The notes below the pieces were generated by a model, which was not told the DNA's origin, ran no database searches, and saw only the letters and a list, made by a program, of their open reading frames with translations. From positions 62,001 through 126,000 of the forward strand of contig NZ_JAYKZZ010000020.1 of the NCBI RefSeq assembly GCF_035818675.1: a stretch of 64,000 nucleotides of DNA, read 5' to 3'. This document shows positions 1 through 7,305 of this stretch, one piece after another; position 1 is the first letter of the stretch, and every line of letters starts with the position of its first letter. The position numbers and the translations under genes were made by a program. The DNA comes from Parapedobacter flavus (lineage in GTDB: Bacteria; Bacteroidota; Bacteroidia; Sphingobacteriales; Sphingobacteriaceae).

Positions 1-388
1 CCCGGCGCTTTTTGAAAGGTTCTAGTTGAATATATATGTCTTTGATAAGGTGGTAGTTCTCGTCTACCGAGGTATGGAACACCGTCGCGAAAAACTGGAT
101 GTTCTCCTCCACGGTCAGGTCCTGGTATAGCGAGAAGCGACCCGGCATGTAACCGACCTGATTACGGATGTCGCGGTAGTTGGTAACCACGTCGTGGCCG
201 GCAACAGTAGCCGTTCCGCTATTTGGGAGTAAGAGCGTGGTTAATATACGGAAGATCGTGCTTTTGCCGGCACCATCCGGACCGATTAGACCGAATAGCT
301 CCCCTTCAGCAACGGTAAAGGAAACATCGGTCACCGCTTTTACAGACCCCTTATTATAGGTCTTTGTGATATTATTTAGCGTAACCAT
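1..388 (-). CDS. ABC transporter ATP-binding protein, partial (C-terminus outside window)
   Basis: The minus strand from 388 encodes about 129 residues beginning MVTLNNITKTY and running off the left edge. Walker A is at residues 36-43 (GPDGAGKS), and a Q-loop region reading VGYMPGRFSLYQDLTVEEN follows at about 78-96. The phrase MPGRFSLYQDLTV is typical of drug/lipid export ATPases of the YbhF/CcmA type. The start lies 23 bases downstream of the HlyD-like gene, so this is the ATPase of a TetR-TolC-HlyD-ABC efflux operon resembling cecR-ybhGFSR of enterobacteria. YbhF homologues often carry two nucleotide-binding domains in tandem, and the window edge prevents checking this. Membrane permeases should lie further to the left. 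Confidence 0.9.
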   Translation of the reverse strand, partial: MVTLNNITKTYNKGSVKAVTDVSFTVAEGELFGLIGPDGAGKSTIFRILTTLLLPNSGTATVAGHDVVTNYRDIRNQVGYMPGRFSLYQDLTVEENIQFFATVFHTSVDENYHLIKDIYIQLEPFKKRR

Positions 389-411
389 GATCAATTGTCC
401 ATCGTTCCCTC

Positions 412-1308
412 TCAATTAAAACGGACTTCCCCATACATGCCGATTTTCAACAAGCCATCGTTCTGCACCCTGATCTTGGTGGCATAAACGAGGTGCTCGC
501 GCTCGTCCTTGGTCTGGATGGTTTTCGGCGTAAATTCAGCTTTGTCGTTTATCCAGGTGAGGGTTCCCGGGTACTCGCGATAACTACCGTCGGCCCCGTC
601 CACCAGCACCGTTACCTGCTGGTTGAGTTGGAGTCGGGCGAATTGCGGGCCGGTAACATAAGTCCTCAAGACGAGGGAAGAGAGGTCGGCTACCTTGTAT
701 AGCGGTTTTCCCACAGTGGTGCTTTCATTGGTCTCCGCGTATTTCACCAACACCGTGCCTCCCACAGGGTTCACAACCCGGCATTTGGCCAATTGGTCTT
801 CCACTTGAGCGATCTGCATTTCCAAAGGCGATGTTTCCAGCGAGAGGCTTGCTGCCGTGGTTCCCAAGGCCGACCGTTGGGCGGTGATTTGTTTCCTGAT
901 GACCGCGATGTGGGCGTTCGCGTCATCCAGCTGTTTGGGGGTGGCAGCATCTGCCTCCACCATGTTGGCAATCCGCTTTTGTTCGCGTATGGCCTGGGTC
1001 AATTGCTCCTGCAATGCGGCCACCTGCACCGCGATATCTGGTTTTTTGCTTAGTACCGCATCGATCTGTGCCTCCAATTGCCGTTTCTTCAGGTGGAGCT
1101 GTGTACTGTCTATATAGCCTACGGTTTGCCCGGCCTTGAGCAACTGCCCCTCTTCGATATCCAGCGCGCGGATGATGCCGTTGGCCTCCGCGGATATGAT
1201 GGTTTCTACCGCTTCGAAAGTACCTGAAGCATCGTATGGCTGCTCTTGGTTGGTGCATGAGGCCATGAAGAGGCCTGCCAGCAGTACGCGTATCTTTGTA
1301 TTGTCCAT
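412..1308 (-). CDS. HlyD-family membrane fusion (periplasmic adaptor) lipoprotein
   Basis: This 298-residue protein starts with a lipoprotein signal (lipobox FMASC, acylated Cys18). It has a biotinyl-lipoyl-like half at about residues 35-70, an alpha-helical hairpin at about 75-165 rich in Gln, Ala and Lys heptads, and a second lipoyl/beta-barrel part with GGTVLVKYAETNES near 185. This order is characteristic of HlyD/YbhG/EmrA adaptors, which bridge an inner-membrane pump and a TolC channel. It sits 4 bases downstream of the TolC-like gene and 23 bases upstream of the ATPase gene, so the three genes are surely co-transcribed. The substrate cannot be deduced. Confidence 0.92.
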   Translation of the reverse strand: MDNTKIRVLLAGLFMASCTNQEQPYDASGTFEAVETIISAEANGIIRALDIEEGQLLKAGQTVGYIDSTQLHLKKRQLEAQIDAVLSKKPDIAVQVAALQEQLTQAIREQKRIANMVEADAATPKQLDDANAHIAVIRKQITAQRSALGTTAASLSLETSPLEMQIAQVEDQLAKCRVVNPVGGTVLVKYAETNESTTVGKPLYKVADLSSLVLRTYVTGPQFARLQLNQQVTVLVDGADGSYREYPGTLTWINDKAEFTPKTIQTKDEREHLVYATKIRVQNDGLLKIGMYGEVRFN

Positions 1309-1312
1309 GGTG

Positions 1313-2602
1313 TTAGTTTTGTGGATTTTTTATATTGCCGAGTGTATGTCGGATATCGTATTGCGCTTTCAGCAATTGGATCTCGTGTTGTATTTTTGAT
1401 AGACGTGCACTGCTCACCGCATGGGTTTCCCGTACGTAATCGGCCGTGTTGATGACGCCGTTCGCCAGTTGCGCAAGCGCCGCATCCTTCACCGATGTGC
1501 GCAGTGCGATGATCGCATCATCGGTAAGCAGCAGTTGCTTGTATTTGGCCGCTTTCGTTTGTTGCTGGTGGCGGGTAAGGTTGGTGTTAAAAACGAACGT
1601 TTCCTGTTGCACATCGATGCCAGCTTCTTTTACATCCAGTTGCGCCCTTTCTTTTTTCAATGTATAGAAGCCGCTGAGGGAGATGGATAGGCGTATACCA
1701 CCGTAGTAGTACGCTTCGAAATCGCTGCTGAGCATGTTCAATGCGGGCCTACCCATGCCGGCTTGCAAAAACAGGCCCAGCTTGGGGCGGGTCTTTGCCC
1801 CGAGTAGCCTCCGTTCCACGGCGAGGCTGTTTTTTTGTAGACTATACCAATCCAATTCCGGTCGGGTTATGGCCGAGAGGCTACCCGGGTACACCGGCCT
1901 CTCGAACGAGGTGTGTTCGTCAAGTTCGCGACCGATAAATAAACCCAGCATATGCAGGTAGGCCTGGCGACTGGCTTGTAGCTCGGTAGCTTGCTGTTGA
2001 GTCGTCAGTTGTTCGGCTTCCAATAGGCTACCTTCGCTTTTCAATGCGGCACCATTGGCAATCGCGGCATTGATTTTTTCCAGGCCGGCTTGGATGTCTT
2101 TTTGCAGCAGATCGTTTTGTGCCAATTGTGCATCCAGCAGTAGGATGCCGAAGTACAGTTGGTTGACACGTGCTTTGATCTGGTACAGCTCCACTTCCAG
2201 TGCCTGGTGTTTCACATCGGCTTCGGCCTCGATGGCCTCCTTGCCCAGTCGGGTCAGTCCACCGTCATATAGGTTTTGGTTTATCTCGCCATACAATTTG
2301 TATTGGTCTTTATTCATTGTAGGGATGTCCATTCCCGGAACATGTATCGGTATTTCCGTTACGGCCGACTGGTAAGTAGCCTGCCCATTAATGTTGATTT
2401 GAGGAAGGGAGCGTGTACCGTGCTGATCAACTGCATAAGAGGCGCTTTTCGCAATGAGGTCGCGCTGTTTCACCATGGGGTAGTTTTGGGTGGCCCGCGC
2501 CTGGCATTGCGGCAGCGTAAGAGTCGCGGCCTGTGCTCGGGCATTTCCCACCGGGAGGGCCAACGTGCAGATGAGTAGCACGGTTGCAAATGGATTAATC
2601 AT
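1313..2602 (-). CDS. TolC-family outer membrane efflux protein
   Basis: This 429-residue protein has a Sec signal ending near NARAQA (about residue 25). It contains two repeats of long amphipathic helices of the outer-membrane efflux protein family, with TLTLPQCQARATQNYP at the N-terminus (the usual first helix of TolC homologues). It would form the outer-membrane channel of the efflux system. The gene precedes the HlyD-like gene by 4 bases and follows tetR by about 50 bases. That gap contains a palindrome identical, in reverse complement, to the one in front of tetR. The length is normal for Bacteroidota TolC-like proteins. Confidence 0.92.
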   Translation of the reverse strand: MINPFATVLLICTLALPVGNARAQAATLTLPQCQARATQNYPMVKQRDLIAKSASYAVDQHGTRSLPQININGQATYQSAVTEIPIHVPGMDIPTMNKDQYKLYGEINQNLYDGGLTRLGKEAIEAEADVKHQALEVELYQIKARVNQLYFGILLLDAQLAQNDLLQKDIQAGLEKINAAIANGAALKSEGSLLEAEQLTTQQQATELQASRQAYLHMLGLFIGRELDEHTSFERPVYPGSLSAITRPELDWYSLQKNSLAVERRLLGAKTRPKLGLFLQAGMGRPALNMLSSDFEAYYYGGIRLSISLSGFYTLKKERAQLDVKEAGIDVQQETFVFNTNLTRHQQQTKAAKYKQLLLTDDAIIALRTSVKDAALAQLANGVINTADYVRETHAVSSARLSKIQHEIQLLKAQYDIRHTLGNIKNPQN

Positions 2603-2620
2603 TTTGTTTATTGTTTTGAA

Positions 2621-2636
2621 TTAATCATTTGATTAA
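2621..2636. promoter_or_regulatory. TetR operator candidate O2 (before the TolC-like gene)
   Basis: This is a perfect inverted repeat, TTAATCA-TT-TGATTAA, located 19 bases upstream of the TolC-like start codon and just after the tetR stop. Only the 2-bp spacer differs from the palindrome upstream of tetR. A further half-site TTAATCA overlaps the start codon of the TolC-like gene at about 2595-2601. Two such sites flanking tetR suggest that the efflux genes have their own repressed promoter or a roadblock site. No clear TAnnTTTG box is visible here. Confidence 0.7.
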
Positions 2637-2653
2637 TATGTGTCCAAAAAAAA

Positions 2654-3265
2654 TCACGATGCATCCAGCATCGCAACAAACCATGTTCTGATCAGTGTTT
2701 TACGGTCATTCATCAGGGCAACCGCTTTGCTCGGTTCGAGTCCGGTGATCAGTTGGATGAGCGGTTTGCCGATGAACGGAAAAATAACGAGCCCCAGCAT
2801 ATTGAAAATGAAATGGAGTGGGTCGATGTCCGGGCGCCGCTCCGCGAGCTGTTTAAAAAATGCCGAATCGGTGATGTTTGTTTTTGTTTTCACCAAGTTG
2901 GCGAACTTATCTGGATTATTCCTGATTTCACCCAACACAAACAGGGGGATATCCGGGTTGGCTAGGAGGGTGTCGATGTAATGTTCGGCCACATGCTCCA
3001 CCTTCTCTTCGATGGAAGTTTTTGCGTCCATCAAGATGGGGCCTACTTTGCCGAATAAGACCTGCATTTTTTCCATGATGACAATCTCGAATAACTTCTC
3101 CTTACTCCGGAAATAGTAATTGAGTAGTGCCAGGTTAATGCCTGCTTCCTCGGCGATATCGCGTGTACGCGTAGCAGCGTAACCCTTTTGGGTAAAAACC
3201 TTCCGGGCAGCTTCCTTGATTTTCTCCTCCGTACTGAGGTCTGTTTTTTTCTTGGGTTTTGCCAT
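2654..3265 (-). CDS. TetR/AcrR-family transcriptional regulator
   Basis: This 203-residue protein has the canonical TetR N-terminal helix-turn-helix (TRTRDIAEEAGINLALLNYY at about residues 31-50, followed by FRSKEKLFE). A long helical ligand-binding domain follows. The first gene of the efflux operon, it is presumably autoregulatory: palindromes with the same half-site lie upstream of this gene and upstream of the next one. The arrangement resembles CecR with ybhGFSR, but the effector is unknown. Confidence 0.93.
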   Translation of the reverse strand: MAKPKKKTDLSTEEKIKEAARKVFTQKGYAATRTRDIAEEAGINLALLNYYFRSKEKLFEIVIMEKMQVLFGKVGPILMDAKTSIEEKVEHVAEHYIDTLLANPDIPLFVLGEIRNNPDKFANLVKTKTNITDSAFFKQLAERRPDIDPLHFIFNMLGLVIFPFIGKPLIQLITGLEPSKAVALMNDRKTLIRTWFVAMLDAS

Positions 3266-3284
3266 ATCTGCTGTCGCTACGCCG

Positions 3285-3316
3285 CAAATATAGCCGGTCG
3301 TTTTGGTTTAACCAAA
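3285..3316 (-). promoter_or_regulatory. Promoter of the tetR efflux operon
   Basis: On the minus strand a -7 box TATATTTG (3285-3292) is preceded after 20 nt by TTTG (3313-3316), matching the Bacteroidota housekeeping promoter TTTG-N19/20-TAnnTTTG. A second palindrome, TTTGGTT-T-AACCAAA (3302-3316), overlaps the -33 box. The start codon is about 20 bases downstream of the -7 box. Confidence 0.7.
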
Positions 3317-3317
3317 C

Positions 3318-3339
3318 ATTTTAATCAAATGATTAAAAT
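3318..3339. promoter_or_regulatory. TetR operator candidate O1 (before tetR)
   Basis: This perfect palindrome has 10-bp arms (ATTTTAATCA-AA-TGATTAAAAT) and lies directly upstream of the -33 box of the tetR promoter. Its core is the exact reverse complement of the site at 2621-2636. Position and shared half-site support binding by the adjacent TetR protein. Confidence 0.75.
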
Positions 3340-3369
3340 ATAATATTGTCCACTTGCATGAGCGTGATC

Positions 3370-4152
3370 TTATAATTTTTTAATCTTGATGTTACGGAAC
3401 CAGATTGGGCTCGCATGATCCTGTAGGGCAATGTATCCACTTTTGAATTTGCCATAATCCGGACTGTTCTTCCACTTGTCCGAGTTTTTCTTTTCATACC
3501 ATGCTTCATCCCAGGGAACAAAAGATAAAATCAGTTTTCCATTCAGCCAGTGTTCCACGCGTTCGGGGGTAAAAACAATTTTCGAGCTGTTCCATTCGCC
3601 TGCCGGATGTAACGTCCTGTCGGGGTTGGGCGGATGCATGGCATAATCGGCACCCGTTTGCTGCAAGGGTTTCAGCTCCTCGGGTTTTTCCGTATAACCC
3701 AGGCTGGTGTTGTATGCGGTAAGGTCATGTATGTGGGCATAGTTTTCGTCATCAATGAGCTGGTACTCGGGCGCTACGACAGAGGGCGCCCGATATCCTT
3801 CTTTTACATGGTAAAAAATGCCGCTGTTTCCCCCTTCAGGGAGCTTCCATTCCAGGTATAGTTCAAAATTATCGAACGCTTCGGCGCCGTAAAGGATGTC
3901 TTTCCCTCCTTTGTAATCCTGTTCCAGGCCGAGTTCAGTATCAAATGTCAGTGTGCTGTCTTTGATGGTCCATCCCGGTGGCAGTACCTCTGCATTGTAT
4001 CCCCGCCAGCCCTCGGTACTGGTACCGTCAAAAAGATAAATCCATCCCGAATCCGGATCGGCCTTCTGCGCATGGGTATTAAAAGAAAAAGCGAGGGTAA
4101 TAAGCAGCAATAAAGCACCCTTCCTCATCAAGGTTGTCTGATTATTCTTCAT
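3370..4152 (-). CDS. DUF1080 (3-keto-disaccharide hydrolase family) secreted protein
   Basis: This 260-residue protein has a Sec signal (cleavage near THAQ, residue 29) and one DUF1080 domain. Family hallmarks are WIYLFDGTSTEGWRGY near the mature N-terminus, the ELYLEWKLPEGGNSGIFYHV block at about 100-120, PEYQLIDDENYAH, and the C-terminal GYIALQDHASPIWFRNIKIKKL beta-strand. DUF1080 proteins are concanavalin-like beta-sandwich enzymes; characterised members cleave 3-keto-glycosides in Bacteroidota and Planctomycetota. The protein is predicted to be periplasmic. No partner oxidoreductase lies next to it, so the substrate is open. Confidence 0.9.
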   Translation of the reverse strand: MKNNQTTLMRKGALLLLITLAFSFNTHAQKADPDSGWIYLFDGTSTEGWRGYNAEVLPPGWTIKDSTLTFDTELGLEQDYKGGKDILYGAEAFDNFELYLEWKLPEGGNSGIFYHVKEGYRAPSVVAPEYQLIDDENYAHIHDLTAYNTSLGYTEKPEELKPLQQTGADYAMHPPNPDRTLHPAGEWNSSKIVFTPERVEHWLNGKLILSFVPWDEAWYEKKNSDKWKNSPDYGKFKSGYIALQDHASPIWFRNIKIKKL

Positions 4153-4269
4153 TTCTATAGCTATTCATTAGGGTGTAAAGATGGATATTCCAACTAATTA
4201 AAACAATTGGATTGTAAAAAAAGTAGGTTAAGTTTTGAAGGAGCCTGTTGGCAGCATGATTTATTTATT

Positions 4270-4445
4270 ATCTTTAGCCAAAACCGTACGAACATGCCCC
4301 TGATAAAGGCCACCAGAGAAGACGTACAAGCCAATAGCAAAGCTCGGGACTTCTGCACCGGCAGACAAAAAAAACGATTCTCTGTAAATCCCATTTTCGA
4401 CCCAGTCCGACTCATTAGCGTCTAATCATAATAGCACTAGCGGGC
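4270..4445 (+). pseudogene. Decayed paralogue of the small membrane protein at 5534-5785
   Basis: This segment matches the intact gene at 5534-5785 at the DNA level. The leader TTTAGCCAAAA...ATG aligns with TTTAGTCCAAAA...ATG. The stretch from 4349 (encoding TSAPADKKNDSL) aligns with TSAPEGEKADSL, followed by further matches (TQSDSLAS against IQPDSLAP). In this copy a Gln codon has become TAA, the region encoding the membrane helix no longer aligns, and the frame is lost between the start codon and the conserved part. It is best read as a duplicated, inactivated copy. No other gene is seen between 4153 and 4508. Confidence 0.6.
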
Positions 4446-4508
4446 GTTTAGGCCGCGAGATCGTAAGAAAGTCAAGCTTCTTATAGTCTCATTTGCTATA
4501 TGACGCTT

Positions 4509-5012
4509 TCATTTTTTCAAGGTCGATAATAATTCGTCCAATTGCTGGAAGTCTACGGTCATACCTTCTTTAAAGCCCATCGCTATCTCTTTTTCGAGGT
4601 CCGCGAGCGAATCGTAGGTTAGTAACATGTCTACCCGGACCTTGTCAGCCACGGGTATAAAGTTGTTCTCCCATACGTTTTGCGGAAAGGCGGGGTTTAT
4701 CGTGCCGTTTTCGTCGCTGAAACCGCCTTTTGAGGCAAATGATTTTTCCTTTACGATCGAAATGAAATCGGTTCTGGCATAGTGCCTTTCACCTTCGGGA
4801 CTGACCATGGCGTAGAGCCAATATCCGCCCTCACGGAAATCCATCGTCTTCGTTTCGGCCCTCCAGGGTTGCGGTCCCCACCATTGGTCGAGTAATTCCG
4901 GGGCTGTCCACGCTTGCCAGACCAATTCAAGGTTGCCGGCAAATTCACGTGTGATGCGGATGGTTTGGCTATCCTTATCTACGGAAAAATCGAATAGGAG
5001 CTGATCGTTCAT
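4509..5012 (-). CDS. SRPBCC (AHSA1-like) domain protein
   Basis: This 167-residue protein is a single START-like AHSA1 domain: ITREFAGNLELVWQAWTAPELL at about 18-40 and the signature DQWWGPQPW that follows. Its start codon overlaps the stop of the upstream ArsR-type gene (ATGA), so the two are translationally coupled. ArsR-SRPBCC pairs are very common in bacteria, with the SRPBCC partner presumed to bind a small hydrophobic ligand. Both proteins end in a similar QLDELLSTLKK / QLDELLSTIKK helix, a repeat that may reflect an interaction surface. Confidence 0.9.
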   Translation of the reverse strand: MNDQLLFDFSVDKDSQTIRITREFAGNLELVWQAWTAPELLDQWWGPQPWRAETKTMDFREGGYWLYAMVSPEGERHYARTDFISIVKEKSFASKGGFSDENGTINPAFPQNVWENNFIPVADKVRVDMLLTYDSLADLEKEIAMGFKEGMTVDFQQLDELLSTLKK

Positions 5013-5329
5013 GGTTGCTGTTTTTTAATCGTTGATAATAACTCGTCCAATTGGTTAAAGCGACTTTCCCAGATTTTCCGGAATTGTTCCAACCAGTGGT
5101 CTATTTCTTTCATTTTGTCGATTTCCAGCTGGTAGTAAATTTCACGCCCTTGCTGTTCTGCCTTTACTACTTCGCACTCCTGCAAAATCCGAAGGTGTTT
5201 TGATATCGCCTGCCGGGTGGTATCAAAATGCGCGGCAATGGCATTGGGTGTCATTGCCTGAAGGGCAATTAACGCTATAATTCCCCGTCTTGTCGGGTCA
5301 GCTATGGCCTGGAATATATCCCGCCTCAT
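5009..5329 (-). CDS. ArsR-family winged-helix transcriptional regulator
   Basis: The chosen start (5329) gives 106 residues beginning MRRDIFQAIADPTRRGIIAL, the standard N-terminus of this family. An earlier in-frame ATG at 5407 would add a poorly conserved 26-residue extension. The helix-turn-helix reads NAIAAHFDTTRQAISKHLRI at about 30-50. No metal-binding Cys pairs are present, so it is probably not a metal sensor but belongs to the ArsR subgroup paired with SRPBCC proteins. The gene overlaps its SRPBCC partner by 4 bases. Confidence 0.9.
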   Translation of the reverse strand: MRRDIFQAIADPTRRGIIALIALQAMTPNAIAAHFDTTRQAISKHLRILQECEVVKAEQQGREIYYQLEIDKMKEIDHWLEQFRKIWESRFNQLDELLSTIKKQQP

Positions 5330-5533
5330 GTTGTCTGTTGTTTTATTTTTAGAAACCATTTGGTTGCAAAAATATGCGCAACTTTTCGGTTTCGCAAATT
5401 TGTCCAAAAATTTTTTCCAGCCGATGAAATTTTTCTAGCCGTTTCGCTTTGAGAACCGTGGAGCAACTCCTGTTTTATGGAAATGGGTGATCACCTCACC
5501 GCTATTTTGTATTTTAGTCCAAAATATCCGGCG

Positions 5534-5785
5534 ATGAGAGTTTCCTATTTAGTGGCTATTGGTGTGGTGGTGTTATTTGCGCTGTTTTTCGTGCTGGACT
5601 ACGTACATACTTCTGCACCGGAAGGCGAAAAGGCCGATTCCCTGCAAACCCCAGTTTCAATCCAGCCCGACTCACTGGCGCCTATTCACAAAGGCGATAT
5701 CATCAAGAACGGAAATTCTACACGCGATGTCTTCAAAGCACTAGCGGACGACGATAAGACTGCCCCTGATGATAGGAAACCCTAA
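5534..5785 (+). CDS. Small single-pass membrane protein of unknown function
   Basis: The 83 residues start MRVSYLVAIGVVVLFALFFV, forming one membrane helix at about 4-22, followed by a polar tail rich in Asp, Lys and Pro with TSAPEGEKADSL and DVFKALADDDK. The start at 5534 is preferred over an upstream ATG at 5477 because a promoter-like TATTTTAG lies about 20 bases before it and the leader is conserved in the decayed copy at 4270-4445. No known family is recognised. The paralogue and the composition suggest a lineage-specific envelope protein. Confidence 0.6.
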   Translation: MRVSYLVAIGVVVLFALFFVLDYVHTSAPEGEKADSLQTPVSIQPDSLAPIHKGDIIKNGNSTRDVFKALADDDKTAPDDRKP

Positions 5786-5885
5786 TTGACAAATTGACAA
5801 ATGATCGATTCTGAAAAGAGTTTATATATTTGTTTCGTAGGATTACTGCTCCGGCGATTGATTTTCGGACAAAAGGAGTACATGC

Positions 5886-6290
5886 ATGATAACAAAGTTA
5901 TTGATAGCATTCGCATTGTTTGGTTCCATGCTGACCGGGTTTTGGGGGTATAGCGACCCCGGTTTGGCCAATAAAGAAGACAAAACCTCGATAACAGGTT
6001 ATTTTGAAGGCACTGAGCCATTTTGGAATATGACGGTCGAAGAAAACCGCATCGTACTGCATTGTGTCAACGACATCGTAAGGGATACCCTGCTGTTATC
6101 CCGAAAGCAGACCCATACGGAAACCTACGCGTTTCATGGGCGTGCCATCCATGGCATCGTCAGGAGGTCGGAAACAGGCGGCTGTACGTTGGACATAACC
6201 GGAGAGGATAACCCCACACACGATATCTATTTTGCTTATCGAAATGTAACCTATATGGGCTGCGGTAAGCTGTCTATTCGGAGCAAATAG
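5886..6290 (+). CDS. Secreted protein with GTEPFW motif (COG3650-like)
   Basis: This 134-residue protein has an N-terminal hydrophobic signal (about 1-22). Its mature part begins with the GYFEGTEPFWNMTVEENRIVL motif seen in uncharacterised COG3650-type envelope proteins. Three later cysteines (in VLHCVN, GGCTLD and MGCGKL) could form a disulfide. It is followed 22 bases later by the sirtuin gene on the same strand. Family function is unknown; the assignment rests on the GTEPFW motif and the overall size. Confidence 0.7.
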   Translation: MITKLLIAFALFGSMLTGFWGYSDPGLANKEDKTSITGYFEGTEPFWNMTVEENRIVLHCVNDIVRDTLLLSRKQTHTETYAFHGRAIHGIVRRSETGGCTLDITGEDNPTHDIYFAYRNVTYMGCGKLSIRSK

Positions 6291-6312
6291 TATATGGCTT
6301 ATCTTGATTCCC

Positions 6313-7017
6313 ATGAAAAAAATAGTGGTACTTTCCGGAGCGGGCATAAGTGCTGAAAGCGGATTGAAGACCTTTCGCGATTTGGACGGTTTGTGGGAAA
6401 ACTACAAGATTGAAGAGGTCGCAACGATTGATGCTTGGCATCAAAATCCAACTTTGGTACTTCAATTTTATGATGAGCGCCGTGCAGGGGTGATGGAAGC
6501 TCAGCCTAATCTTGCTCACCAGCTTTTAGCTGATTTGCAAGCGCATTTCGATGTACAGATCATCACACAGAATGTCGATGATTTACATGAACGGGCAGGT
6601 AGTAAAAAGGTTCTGCATCTGCACGGAGAAATCACCAAAATGCGAAGCGTAAAAAACGAGATGCTTCTTTTTCCGGCCAGCCAACGGATCAAATTAGGTG
6701 ACCTGGCCGAAGACGGTGGGCAGCTAAGGCCACATATAGTCTGGTTTGGAGAAGATGTCCCGATGATCGCGCACGCCATTCCGCTTATGGCACAGGCAGA
6801 CTACCTCCTGGTGATTGGCACGTCGTTACAGGTCTATCCAGCCGCAGGGCTCATCGACGAAGCGCCGCAAGATTGCAGGCGCTTTTTGATCGACAGGCAG
6901 TTACTTGCACCGTCCAAATCCCTAAATTATGAGATCATTCAAGACGTCGCGACTGCGGGAATGAAAATCTTGTATGAGCGACTCTTTGATCAAGAAAACA
7001 TCGTTTCGATGGATTAA
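6313..7017 (+). CDS. cobB: Sir2-family NAD-dependent protein deacylase (class III, zinc-site lost)
   Basis: Starting at the second Met (MKKIVVLSGAGISAESG), the product has 234 residues. It shows the NAD-binding GAGISAESG and TFRD motifs, the FYDERR segment carrying the Tyr-x-x-Arg pair that selects acidic acyl groups (SIRT5/CobB type), TQNVDDLHERAG, catalytic His in VLHLHGE, and LRPHIVWFGE. The Cys4 zinc ribbon of most sirtuins is absent: the segment between HGE and LRPHIVWFGE has no cysteine. Zinc-less versions of this class occur in Bacteroidota. Predicted activity is removal of acetyl, succinyl or malonyl groups from lysine in the cytosol. Confidence 0.92.
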   Translation: MKKIVVLSGAGISAESGLKTFRDLDGLWENYKIEEVATIDAWHQNPTLVLQFYDERRAGVMEAQPNLAHQLLADLQAHFDVQIITQNVDDLHERAGSKKVLHLHGEITKMRSVKNEMLLFPASQRIKLGDLAEDGGQLRPHIVWFGEDVPMIAHAIPLMAQADYLLVIGTSLQVYPAAGLIDEAPQDCRRFLIDRQLLAPSKSLNYEIIQDVATAGMKILYERLFDQENIVSMD

Positions 7018-7305
7018 TGTTCAAGCTGTCGTGATTACCCCGTTAAAATGTCGTTTACCTATCCCATCCCGTGCTCCAGCCCACCTTCCCTTACTCTTCC
7101 TTCGGGGGCCTATCCCCATATGTCCCGCATATATCTCGGTAAAAAGCCCAAAACGCGGCACTTTAGCGAAGGGTAAGCGGATGCATAGTGGGAGAACCCC
7201 ACTTTCGGATAGGGAAAGGAGCCATTCCGAAGGCGATCCCGAAGTGGTTCGAATATTGCGGTAATCCAACTACTTGAGGCATTCAAATGTGATAGACGAG
7301 AAGTG
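7018..7305. other. Unexplained GC-rich intergenic stretch
   Basis: There are 288 bases between two convergent genes. Reading frames on both strands are open only because stops are rare, and none has a plausible protein. A short hairpin AGTGGG-AGAAC-CCCACT sits near 7189-7205. No T-tract follows it, so it is not an obvious terminator. I see no tRNA or known RNA. Confidence 0.4.

Noticed and set aside
4207..4425. A 72-residue plus-strand frame between the DUF1080 and SRPBCC genes
   Set aside because: It runs out of phase through the stretch homologous to the gene at 5534-5785, so it is not the ancestral frame.
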